From JAEZRQ01 sp049294415 (lineage in GTDB: Bacteria; Patescibacteriota; Patescibacteriia; Patescibacteriales; UBA12465): a DNA stretch of 42,077 nt. Position numbers and translations under genes: made by a program. Positions 23,854 through 31,991 of this stretch are shown here, piece after piece. Position 1 is the stretch's first letter. Each line of letters starts with the position of its first letter. The notes beneath the pieces are model-generated. The model saw only the letters and a list, made by a program, of their open reading frames with translations. It was not told where the DNA came from and did no database searches. The stretch is from contig JBAQCS010000060.1 of NCBI GenBank assembly GCA_049294415.1, positions 1-42,077 of the forward strand, written 5' to 3'.

Positions 23854-25755
23854 TTAAATATTTAAAGGTAATGTAAAGTAAAAAGTTGTTCCTTGTTCAG
23901 GCTCACTGGTAACACCAATTTGTCCGCCTAATGCCTCAATATTTTGCTTACAAATATATAGTCCTAAGCCTATACCTTCCTGAGATCTAGATAGAGACGG
24001 CTCTAGTTGTGAAAATTTAATGAATAATTTCTTCTGCATTTCTTTAGAGATACTAGAACCAAAATTATTTACTTCAATTTTAACAAATTTATTATCAACT
24101 AAAAAAGCATTAATGCCAATAGTTTGCTCCTTGGGACCATATTTTACGGCATTATCAATAAAATTATAAATAACCTGTGATATTTTAGCTTTATCACTAT
24201 CAACAGGTGCTTCTTTGATTTGTAAATTAAACTCAACTTTAGATTTAGTTCTTTTAGCTAGCATTTCTAAGGGTGTTTTTAGAGATGAGACCAGATCAAT
24301 TAAATTAAATTTTTCTTTAGAAACAGCTATTTTACCTATTTCATTGCGATTGGCTACTAACATAGTTTTGATGAGCTCTGTTAGTTTTAAGCCTTCTTTA
24401 TGAATGATAGAAATATAATTTTTATATTCATCTGACAAAGTGGTAGGTTTTTGTTCCATAACTTCAGACAAGCCAACGATGGAAATTAGCGGTGTTTTCA
24501 GCTCATGAGTGGCAATGTTTAAAACTTCATTTTTTAAATTATCCACTTCCCTTAATTGATTAATAGTAATTTTGGCTTTAGTTAGCTCAGTAATATCAAC
24601 ACCAGTGGCTAGAATTGATTGAGGGTTTTTAGGTCCATTATTTAAGATACTGAAATGCCAAACTATATTTTTTTGAGTTTTATCCTTAGCTATTACGATA
24701 TTTTCTAAAGTATCAGATAGAGCGGTATTGTTTAATAAGAAAGCTATTAATCCTTTGGTTTGAGTTTGATTCTTCTTGTCTATATATTTTTGAATCCAAT
24801 CTTTACCGATAATTTCCGAAGATTCTACGCCTAAAATTTCTCGCCCTTTTTTATTAATAACTAAAACTTTATTATCAATATTAAAGATTAGAACTATAAC
24901 TCCAGCCACATCTAAATATTGCTGGAGTTTATTTTTTTCTAACTCTACTAAGTTATGAGAATTTTTAATTTCCACATTATACTCTCGTAATTGCTTAATA
25001 CTATTTTTTAAAGAAATAACCATGTTATTAAAAGAATTGGCCAAACTAGAAATTTCATCCTCTCCTTTTAATAAATCAGTGTCTACGCCAGATTTAGAGT
25101 CGCCACCTTCAATAACTTTAGCTAATTTAGTTAATCTGATTAATGGTGAAACCAATTTTCTGGAAAAAATTATAGCATACCAGATACAACCAATCGTAGC
25201 TGCTCCAAATAGTAAAATAACAATTATTTGAATGATTAATTGTACTGTTTCCACGGCATTGTGCAGACTTTTAGCATACTCCAACTCTTTCAATAAAAGA
25301 TTATTGACGTTTTCTTTTACAAATTCGTTTTTTTTGCTGGCTTCTTCGTAGCGTTTTATTCCTTCTAAATAATTGTCACTATTTAAATCATTAATACCAA
25401 TCTCAATGTCAAAAAACATGTCATTTAGATTGTTTTCGAGCCTACTAAAAATTATTCTGCTCTCATTATAAGCAATTATTGATTTAATCTCTGGTAATAC
25501 TTTTTTAATATCAGAATAGATTAGATTAAAGTTATTTATTTCTTTTTCATCGGTTGGCGATTTAACCAATCTATCAAATGAAGCAACTAACGCTGAACTT
25601 TTTTCTATTAAGCTATATTCAGCCATCATGTTGTCGCTTAAAACTTCATGCTTGGCTAAAATTATGCGATCCATGACAAGGGAAAAAACTTCTGAAAGAA
25701 ACAGAATAAAAATTATCGCAAAAAACGAAGCTAGTAATTTCTTTTTAACTCCCAT
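23854..25755 (-). CDS. Membrane HAMP-PAS sensor histidine kinase
   Basis: The 633-residue protein has TM1 (about 8-30), an external helical bundle of about 140 residues (31-170), TM2 (171-194), HAMP (196-250), a coiled linker, PAS (about 275-390), HisKA with H417 (LNIATHELKTPLISI), and HATPase with N-box NFIDNAVKYG, G1 VNNFGSSIS (atypical: the usual DxG is NFG) and G2 GIGLGLYICKQN. The external four-helix-type sensor is of the kind that can receive a ligand-loaded binding protein. The gene starts 20 bases after the XylF-like binding protein gene, which supports that pairing. The altered G1 box could lower ATP affinity; activity is otherwise expected. Confidence 0.92.
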   Translation of the reverse strand: MGVKKKLLASFFAIIFILFLSEVFSLVMDRIILAKHEVLSDNMMAEYSLIEKSSALVASFDRLVKSPTDEKEINNFNLIYSDIKKVLPEIKSIIAYNESRIIFSRLENNLNDMFFDIEIGINDLNSDNYLEGIKRYEEASKKNEFVKENVNNLLLKELEYAKSLHNAVETVQLIIQIIVILLFGAATIGCIWYAIIFSRKLVSPLIRLTKLAKVIEGGDSKSGVDTDLLKGEDEISSLANSFNNMVISLKNSIKQLREYNVEIKNSHNLVELEKNKLQQYLDVAGVIVLIFNIDNKVLVINKKGREILGVESSEIIGKDWIQKYIDKKNQTQTKGLIAFLLNNTALSDTLENIVIAKDKTQKNIVWHFSILNNGPKNPQSILATGVDITELTKAKITINQLREVDNLKNEVLNIATHELKTPLISIVGLSEVMEQKPTTLSDEYKNYISIIHKEGLKLTELIKTMLVANRNEIGKIAVSKEKFNLIDLVSSLKTPLEMLAKRTKSKVEFNLQIKEAPVDSDKAKISQVIYNFIDNAVKYGPKEQTIGINAFLVDNKFVKIEVNNFGSSISKEMQKKLFIKFSQLEPSLSRSQEGIGLGLYICKQNIEALGGQIGVTSEPEQGTTFYFTLPLNI

Positions 25756-25775
25756 ATACGGGACTTTTAAAATAT

Positions 25776-26819
25776 TTATTTAGTAACTTTATATACCGCT
25801 TCGTAAGTATGAAAACCATCTTTAATAATAGTGTCCATCATGTTGTTTTTATCAACAAGAATAGGTGTCAAAAAATATGATGGCACCATAATTTTACCAT
25901 TATTAGTAAGAGTATTTGTTTCTGGGGATTCTCCTCTAGCCATAGCCACGGCAATATCAGCTACTTTATAAGCTAAAGCATTAATCGGCTTGTAAACAGT
26001 ACTAGTCTGAGTGCCAGCAATAATTCTTTGTGCTGCAGATAATTCAGCATCTTGACCTGAAACTGGTATTTTTCCATCTAACCCTTTCTTTTTCAAAGCT
26101 TGAATAACACCAGAAGCTGTGCCGTCATTAGCAGCAATAACAGCGTCTAATTTTTGATCTGATTCTAAATATTCCATTATATTTTTATAAGCTTCATCTG
26201 GCTTCCAATCGGTAGTAAATTTATCAACTACTAAATTAATATCGCCATTTTGAATTTTGTCATTTAAAACATTCATGGTCCCCTGTTTTAGTAAAGAAGC
26301 ATTATGATCAGTAGGAGATCCGCCAATATAGGCAAAGCTACCACGGTCTACCACCTTTAGAACGCTTTCTGCTTGCATTTCTCCAACTCTAACATTATCA
26401 AAAGAAACATATAAATCTATAAAACTATTTTCAATCAACCTATCATAAGCAATAACTTTAACGCCGGCTTGGTTAGCTTTTTCAATAGCTGCTTCAATTT
26501 TTTTGGAGTCAGATGGAATAACAACAATTACGTTTGCTCCTTGGCTAATTAAATTTTCTATTTGAATAGCTTGTTTTTCAGCATCAAAATCAGATAAAGA
26601 AACAATTACTTCAGCTCCTAATTCTTTAGCTCTTTTAATAAAAAAATCACGGTCCTTAAACCATCTCTCTTCACGAGTTGTTCCCATTGAAAAACCGATA
26701 GTTACTGGCTTTTCTTTCACTAAAGATTTTTCTTTTTTATCCAATAAGTAATTTAAAGAGTAAATGCTACCTAAAACTAAGACGGTTAAAACGATTAAGA
26801 CAATCAGAATTTTTTTCAT
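25776..26819 (-). CDS. Membrane-anchored XylF-like sugar-binding protein
   Basis: The protein has 347 residues. An N-terminal hydrophobic helix (4-26) has no lipobox cysteine and no clear cleavage site, so it is probably an uncleaved anchor. Residues 38-345 form a type I periplasmic binding protein very close in pattern to D-xylose-binding XylF: R49-E-E-R-W-F-K-D-R-D, AYDRLI, SFDNVRVGEMQA, GGSPTDHNA, AANDGTASG, SGQDAEL, GTQTSTVYKP and DTIIKDGFH. No XylG ATPase or XylH permease is nearby; instead the next gene is a histidine kinase. A known precedent is the XylFII-LytS system of Clostridium, where a XylF-type protein reports xylose to a kinase. A sensing role is inferred; the exact sugar is not proven. 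Confidence 0.88.
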   Translation of the reverse strand: MKKILIVLIVLTVLVLGSIYSLNYLLDKKEKSLVKEKPVTIGFSMGTTREERWFKDRDFFIKRAKELGAEVIVSLSDFDAEKQAIQIENLISQGANVIVVIPSDSKKIEAAIEKANQAGVKVIAYDRLIENSFIDLYVSFDNVRVGEMQAESVLKVVDRGSFAYIGGSPTDHNASLLKQGTMNVLNDKIQNGDINLVVDKFTTDWKPDEAYKNIMEYLESDQKLDAVIAANDGTASGVIQALKKKGLDGKIPVSGQDAELSAAQRIIAGTQTSTVYKPINALAYKVADIAVAMARGESPETNTLTNNGKIMVPSYFLTPILVDKNNMMDTIIKDGFHTYEAVYKVTK

Positions 26820-26844
26820 AATTTTGAGATTTTTTTGAAATAAA

Positions 26845-27219
26845 TTATTTTTTTATTTGCACTAATAAATCTTCTAAAACAAATGGTTTTTCTAAGGCCC
26901 CCTTAATATCACACAAAGACTTGAATTCATTAAGCAATTCCCCTAATTCTTTAGAGGTAATAGGTAGCGCGGAAGCAAGTAGGATCGGGATATTTTTGAT
27001 TTTATTATTTTTTGACATTTCCCTGCAAACATCAATGCCACTAAAATCAGGCATCATGACATCTAAAATTAATAAATCATAATTTGGATTAGCAATCATT
27101 TTAGCTAAACCATCTTTACCGCTGTAAGCTGTGTCAATTTCATACCCCTCTTGGCTCATAAGTAAAGCCTTCAAAGTAGTATTAGCGCTAATGTCATCAT
27201 CGATAATTAATATTTTCAT
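26845..27219 (-). CDS. Single-domain response regulator (ALP/LEKPF subtype)
   Basis: The 124-residue lone receiver has acidic D7/D8/D9, phosphoacceptor D53 (LLILDVMMPDFSGIDV) and Lys in LEKPF. It shares with the receiver at 23444 the unusual stretch from ASALP to IKGALEKPF and the start MKILI(I/V)D, so one arose by duplication of the other. It is placed between the two binding-protein genes, 35 bases after the first and 25 before the second. No output domain or dedicated kinase is adjacent, so it probably works with the HAMP kinase. Confidence 0.9.
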   Translation of the reverse strand: MKILIIDDDISANTTLKALLMSQEGYEIDTAYSGKDGLAKMIANPNYDLLILDVMMPDFSGIDVCREMSKNNKIKNIPILLASALPITSKELGELLNEFKSLCDIKGALEKPFVLEDLLVQIKK

Positions 27220-27254
27220 AGTTTTTATGCCGCCAAGTTAGCGACTTATATTTA

Positions 27255-28058
27255 TTAAATTTTAGACCATTTTATTTTAATCTGCTCTATCGTTCCATCT
27301 TGTTGCATCTTTTGCAAAGTAGAGTTTATTTTATCTAATAAAGAATTATTGCCAAGTTTCAAGGCAATACCGTAATCTTCTTTAGTAAAAGGAACGCCTA
27401 TAATTTTTAATCCTAAATTATTTCTAATTATACTAAGGGCTTGGGTATAATCTACTATCATGGCGTCAAATTTACCATTTTGCAGGTCGTTAATAATGAT
27501 AACTCCCTCGTTAGTAACATTAAAATTTGGATAAGTATAAATTAAATTTTTAGTAGTATATTTTTTAGCCTCATCGTAGCCAGTAGTATTTTCTTGAGTG
27601 GCAATTCTTTTATTTATTAAATTATTTATTCCTTTTATATCTTGGTTATCTCGGTTAACTATTATAACCTGGCCACCGTTAAAATAAGGAGTGCTAAAAA
27701 GTATTTCTTTTTGACGTTCCGGAGTAATAGTTATACTGGAAATTGCTAAGTCTATTTCATTATTTTCTAGTTTGGTAAATAGAGTGTCCCAATCATGGTC
27801 ATTAAACTCCAATTTTAAGCCTAGTCTATTAGCAATTTCTTGGGCAATATCTACGTCAATTCCCGCTGGTTTATTATTATCAAAAAATTCCATCACTCCA
27901 TAAGGCATATCACTACCCACTACTAATACGCCTCTCTTTTTTATGTCTTTAAAAGAATTATCTGATGTAGTCGATTTTTGATATAATAACCAAGTTATTC
28001 CAATTATAATTACTAACACTGCCAATGAAATAACTAGAAGTAAATTCTTTTTTTTCAT
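27255..28058 (-). CDS. Membrane-anchored family-3 solute-binding protein
   Basis: The 267-residue protein has an N-terminal uncleaved-looking helix (5-26, no lipobox cysteine) followed by a type II binding fold of the polar amino acid family (SBP_bac_3): RGVLVVGSDMPYGVMEF, AGIDVDIAQEIANRLG, WDTLFTKLENNEIDLAIS, the hinge SSITITPERQKEILFSTPYF, and DAMIVD. The usual ligand-binding aromatic and Arg (TPERQ) are present, pointing to an amino acid or related small ligand. No permease or ATPase gene is nearby. It is the first gene of a run with receivers, a XylF-like protein and a histidine kinase, so a sensory role is more likely than transport. The ligand is unknown. Confidence 0.87.
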   Translation of the reverse strand: MKKKNLLLVISLAVLVIIIGITWLLYQKSTTSDNSFKDIKKRGVLVVGSDMPYGVMEFFDNNKPAGIDVDIAQEIANRLGLKLEFNDHDWDTLFTKLENNEIDLAISSITITPERQKEILFSTPYFNGGQVIIVNRDNQDIKGINNLINKRIATQENTTGYDEAKKYTTKNLIYTYPNFNVTNEGVIIINDLQNGKFDAMIVDYTQALSIIRNNLGLKIIGVPFTKEDYGIALKLGNNSLLDKINSTLQKMQQDGTIEQIKIKWSKI

Positions 28059-28222
28059 AAAGCTATAAACAATTTTACTAGGAAATTATTAAATAATAAT
28101 TGTAATATTATATAATATTTTACCAAAGATATTTTATATTTTAATTATGACAAAAAACGAGGATTCTGACCAGCTTTTTATCTAGCTTTAGAAGCTATTT
28201 ATATAATTATACCCTTTTATTG

Positions 28223-29404
28223 TTATAACTCAAAACTTTTAGTTGCACCCCTTTTACGTCCAAAGTTAGCAAAACGGTGAGCTTCTTCTCGTAATTTTAA
28301 AAGGGTTGGTTTTAAATTTTTAGCTAAATCTTTAAAGTTTTGTTTCACGTCTTTATTAAAAACTAATTTATCACCACCAAATTTAGAAATACCAACTATC
28401 GGAATAGCTAGATTATTTTTAGCTAATATCTTGGAGATAAAAGATATTTGCGGCATGCCCCCATCAATCATTATTAGGTCTGGGTGGAGCCATTCTTTGT
28501 GTTTAAAACGACGAAGTAGCATTTCACTGAGAGCTCTTTCATCATCGCCCTCTGGCGCTTCTTTAATTTTAAATAGCCTGTAATCATTTTTACTGGCTTC
28601 CCCATTAATAAAAACTACCATCGAACCATAAGATTCTTTGCCGCTAAAGTGTGAAATATCATATCCTTCGATTCTATTTAATTTTTTAGCATTTAAACCA
28701 TCTTCTCGTACCAGCAAAGAAACATCTTGTATGTGCCTTAAGGCTTTAATCTGTTGAGGATTTTCTTTAGTTAATTTTTTAATTAGTTTATTTTTTTCAC
28801 CACTTAATAGTAAAATTAAATTTTTAATATTTTTTTTATAATTAATTGGAGTAATAGTCCCTAAACAGGCGCCTGGGCATAAACCTATTTGATAATCAAA
28901 ACAGGCCTTACCCGATAAAGGCTGACAAGTACTCCAGGGAAAAATTCTTCTAATTAGCTTGAGGGCATTAGTCACTAAAGCTTGGGATTGATATGGCCCA
29001 AAAATAATATTTTTATCTTCTGGAAATTTCTTTAAATCTTGCCCCCTAATAATTATTGGCTTAGGGTATTTATCATTTGAGATAACTATATAAATAAAAG
29101 ACCGGTCATCGCGATCTTTAATATTATATTTAGGCCAATATTCTTTAATATATTTAGCCTCCAGGATGATTGCTTCTAATAAGCTTTCGCAAACAATCCA
29201 GGTTAAATCGGTAGCTGAATTTACCATTTCAGCGATTCTAGAATCAATATCTTTTTGAAAATATTGGCTTAAGCGTTGTTTTAAACTCGTTGCTCTACCA
29301 ACATAAAGCACTTGATTAGCGTCATCACGCCAAAAATAGACACCAGGTTTAGCGGGCGCTGATTTGGCGGTTAATTTTAAATTTAGAGGCTTAACTATTG
29401 ACAT
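28223..29404 (-). CDS. uvrC: Short UvrC-type nuclease
   Basis: The 393-residue protein is much shorter than the usual ~600. Residues 17-100 are the GIY-YIG nuclease domain for the 3' incision (GVYFWRD, LYVGRATSLKQR, E in LEAIILEAKYIKEYWPKYN). The Fe-S cysteines C-x7-C-x7-C-x3-C (CQPLSGKAC, then LCPGAC) follow. The RNase H-like 5' nuclease domain (about 240-390) keeps its acidic residues (EGYDISHFSG, MIDGG) and the EAHRFA histidine. The UVR motif that normally binds UvrB is collapsed to a short stretch after SGEKNKLIKKL, and the C-terminal helix-hairpin-helix pair is missing. It follows uvrA by 84 bases. It is likely functional in nucleotide excision repair. Confidence 0.92.
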   Translation of the reverse strand: MSIVKPLNLKLTAKSAPAKPGVYFWRDDANQVLYVGRATSLKQRLSQYFQKDIDSRIAEMVNSATDLTWIVCESLLEAIILEAKYIKEYWPKYNIKDRDDRSFIYIVISNDKYPKPIIIRGQDLKKFPEDKNIIFGPYQSQALVTNALKLIRRIFPWSTCQPLSGKACFDYQIGLCPGACLGTITPINYKKNIKNLILLLSGEKNKLIKKLTKENPQQIKALRHIQDVSLLVREDGLNAKKLNRIEGYDISHFSGKESYGSMVVFINGEASKNDYRLFKIKEAPEGDDERALSEMLLRRFKHKEWLHPDLIMIDGGMPQISFISKILAKNNLAIPIVGISKFGGDKLVFNKDVKQNFKDLAKNLKPTLLKLREEAHRFANFGRKRGATKSFEL

Positions 29405-29451
29405 TTAGGTATATTACTATAAACTAATAAAGCCATTTTTTAATTTTAGTT

Positions 29452-29490
29452 AACCGGTTTTCTTTCGCAATGAAAGAGACCGGTTTTTTT
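29452..29490 (+). terminator. Terminator-like hairpin oriented on the plus strand
   Basis: The arms AACCGGT (29452-29458) and ACCGGTT (29479-29485), with an inner TCTTTC/GAAAGA helix, are followed by seven T on the plus strand. It starts right after the uvrA stop, but on the minus strand, where all neighbouring genes lie, there is an A-run before it and no T-run after it. Confidence 0.6.
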
Positions 29491-31987
29491 ATTTTAAATA
29501 ATCTTTTAGGTATTTTCCAGTAATACTTTTATCATTTCTGATAATATCTTCTGGCTCACCAATAGCTACAATTTTACCGCCTTTTTCTCCGCCCTCTGGA
29601 CCCATATCAATTAAATAGTCCATAGATTTAAGCATATGCAGATTATGCTCAATAACAACGACTGAATTACCGCGATCTACTAATTTATTTAAAACTACTA
29701 GTAGCATTTCAATATCATGGTAATGCAGGCCGGTTGTTGGTTCATCTAGTAAATACAAAGTTCTTTTGCCGAGTGTCATACTTAATTCTTTGGCAATTTT
29801 AATACGCTGTGCCTCGCCACCTGATAAAGTAGTTGATGATTGGCCAAGCTTGATATATCCTAGGCCCACTGATTGTAAAACTTTTAATTTATCAGCGATT
29901 AAATAATTATCTTCAAATAAAGTAATAGCCTCTTCAATGGTCATATCTAAAACATCAGAAATATTTTTACCTTTATACTTCACTTGTAAGGTTTCGCGAT
30001 TAAAACGCTTGCCATGACAAACTTCACACTCAACCATGACTGATGGCAGAAAATGCATCTCAATCATATTAAATCCTGCCCCCTCACAGGCCTCACAACG
30101 TCCACCAGGACGATTAAATGAGAATCTGGAAATAGTATAAGCTCTCTCTTTGGATTCAGGTAAAGCAGCAAAAAAGTCACGAATATAGGTAAAAAAACCA
30201 GTATAAGTAGAAGGATTGGAACGAGGAGAGCGACCAATTGGTGATTGGTCAATAACTACTACTTTATTAATATATTCAGTGCCTTTTAATTCAGTAACAT
30301 TTTCGAATTTATTTTTGCCAGGATTATTTTTAATATAATTAACATTTTTATATAAAACATCATACATTAAAGATGATTTGCCTGACCCGGACACACCGCT
30401 TAAGCCAACCAAGCGCCCTAAAGGTATCTCTACTTTTAGATTTTTTAAATTATTAGCACGAGCCCCAACTATTTTAATGGCACCACTATTTTTAGCACGT
30501 CTTTTGTCTGGAGTCTCTAATTTTTTAATGCCTGTTAAATATTGAACAGTTAACGACTGATCTTGAGCTTTTTTGTCAGTTAATAGTTTTTTAGTGTAAC
30601 CACTAGCCATTACCTCTCCGCCATGAATACCAGCGAGTGGCCCCATGTCTATTAAATAATCTGAAGCTAAAATAGTTCTTTCGTCATGCTCCACAATCAC
30701 TACCGTATTATTTTTATTACGCAAAGTAATTAAAGTTTCGATAAGTTTGTCGGTGTCTCTTTCGTGCAAGCCAATAGTTGGTTCATCTAACACATAGAGA
30801 GTTCTAGATAATTGAGAACCAATTTGGGATGATAATCTAATACGTTGCGCTTCGCCACCTGATAAAGTTTCAGCTTCACGATCAAGCGATAAATAGTTTA
30901 AGCCGACTTTATTTAAAAATTCTAGGCGGTTAATAATTTGGGCCATGACATTTTCAGCAATAGTTAATTCTCTTTTGGTCATTTTTTGATAGTATTTCCA
31001 AAAAAAATCGTATAACTTATCAATTGGTAAGTTACTAACCTCTGCTAAGTTTTTATTGGATACACGAACAGATAAAGCTTCTGGTCGAAGTCTTTTTCCT
31101 TTACATTCCGGGCAGGCCTTATCAGCAAAAAAGCCTATTTTTCCTAGTCCAGCACATTCTGGACAAGCACCATGAGGTGAATTAAAGGAAAAAAGCCGAG
31201 GTTCTACTTCTGGAAAAGAAAAACTATCATTGGGACAAGTCCAATTAGATGATAATAAAAATTCTTGATTAGGAAATTTAGCTATTACTAAACCACCGGC
31301 CGCAGCTAGTGAATTTTCTACCGCTTCAAATAATCTTGTTTCATCGCTAATTAAAACTTTATCAATAACAATTTCTATATTATGCTTTTTGCTAGCACTT
31401 AATTTTATTTGTTCTCTTAAAAAATGAGGCTGACCATCAATTCTGGCCTCACTATAACCTTGGTTTAAATAGTTATAAAGCAATTGATAATATTCACCTT
31501 TACGATCACGCACTACAGGGCTTAAAATTTCTACATACTCTGATTTATATTCTTTAGCACGAGAAATAATAATATCAATCATTTCTTCCACAGTTAACTT
31601 TTCAATTTTAGTTCCACATTCTGGGCAAAAGACTTCGCCGACTCTAGCATATAGAATACGTAAATAATCATGAATTTCAGTTAGCGTTCCGACTGTTGAT
31701 CTAGGATTATGGGATAAAGCTTTTTGATCGATTGAAATGGCTGGTGCTAAACCAATAATCTCATCTACTTCGGCTGGTTTTTTCTGTCCTAAGAATTGAC
31801 GCATATAAGGCGACAATGATTCAACATATTGACGTTGACCTTCAGCAAAAATAGTATCAAAGGCTAGTGATGATTTGCCCGACCCAGAAACACCCGTAAT
31901 AACTGTTAGGGTATTATGAGGTATTTCTACGTTTATATTTTTTAAGTTGTGCATTTTTGCACCCTTAATTATTATTTTATCTTCCAT
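29489..31987 (-). CDS. uvrA: UvrABC damage-recognition ATPase UvrA (short form)
   Basis: The 832-residue protein is about 100 shorter than typical UvrA. It has two ABC modules: Walker A GVSGSGKSS near residues 32-40 and again in the second half (VGLSGVSGSGKSS), signatures LSGGEAQRIRLSSQIG and LSGGEAQRIKIAKELS, and Walker B LYVLDEPTIGLH and LYLLDEPTTGLHYHD. Zinc-binding pairs are CPECG (about 125), CPECAGLG with CPECKGKRL, and CEACEGAG with CEVCHGKRF. The size difference is mainly in the region between CPECAGLG and CPECKGKRL, where the usual long insert is replaced by a few residues. It starts four bases after the uvrB stop. It forms the UvrA2B damage scanner. Confidence 0.98.
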   Translation of the reverse strand: MEDKIIIKGAKMHNLKNINVEIPHNTLTVITGVSGSGKSSLAFDTIFAEGQRQYVESLSPYMRQFLGQKKPAEVDEIIGLAPAISIDQKALSHNPRSTVGTLTEIHDYLRILYARVGEVFCPECGTKIEKLTVEEMIDIIISRAKEYKSEYVEILSPVVRDRKGEYYQLLYNYLNQGYSEARIDGQPHFLREQIKLSASKKHNIEIVIDKVLISDETRLFEAVENSLAAAGGLVIAKFPNQEFLLSSNWTCPNDSFSFPEVEPRLFSFNSPHGACPECAGLGKIGFFADKACPECKGKRLRPEALSVRVSNKNLAEVSNLPIDKLYDFFWKYYQKMTKRELTIAENVMAQIINRLEFLNKVGLNYLSLDREAETLSGGEAQRIRLSSQIGSQLSRTLYVLDEPTIGLHERDTDKLIETLITLRNKNNTVVIVEHDERTILASDYLIDMGPLAGIHGGEVMASGYTKKLLTDKKAQDQSLTVQYLTGIKKLETPDKRRAKNSGAIKIVGARANNLKNLKVEIPLGRLVGLSGVSGSGKSSLMYDVLYKNVNYIKNNPGKNKFENVTELKGTEYINKVVVIDQSPIGRSPRSNPSTYTGFFTYIRDFFAALPESKERAYTISRFSFNRPGGRCEACEGAGFNMIEMHFLPSVMVECEVCHGKRFNRETLQVKYKGKNISDVLDMTIEEAITLFEDNYLIADKLKVLQSVGLGYIKLGQSSTTLSGGEAQRIKIAKELSMTLGKRTLYLLDEPTTGLHYHDIEMLLVVLNKLVDRGNSVVVIEHNLHMLKSMDYLIDMGPEGGEKGGKIVAIGEPEDIIRNDKSITGKYLKDYLK

Positions 31988-31991
31988 ATAA

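Noticed and set aside
28059..28222. Terminator between uvrC and the solute-binding protein gene
   Set aside because: Only a 6-bp hairpin (TAGCTT/AAGCTA) with no adjacent T-run is present; it is too weak to call.
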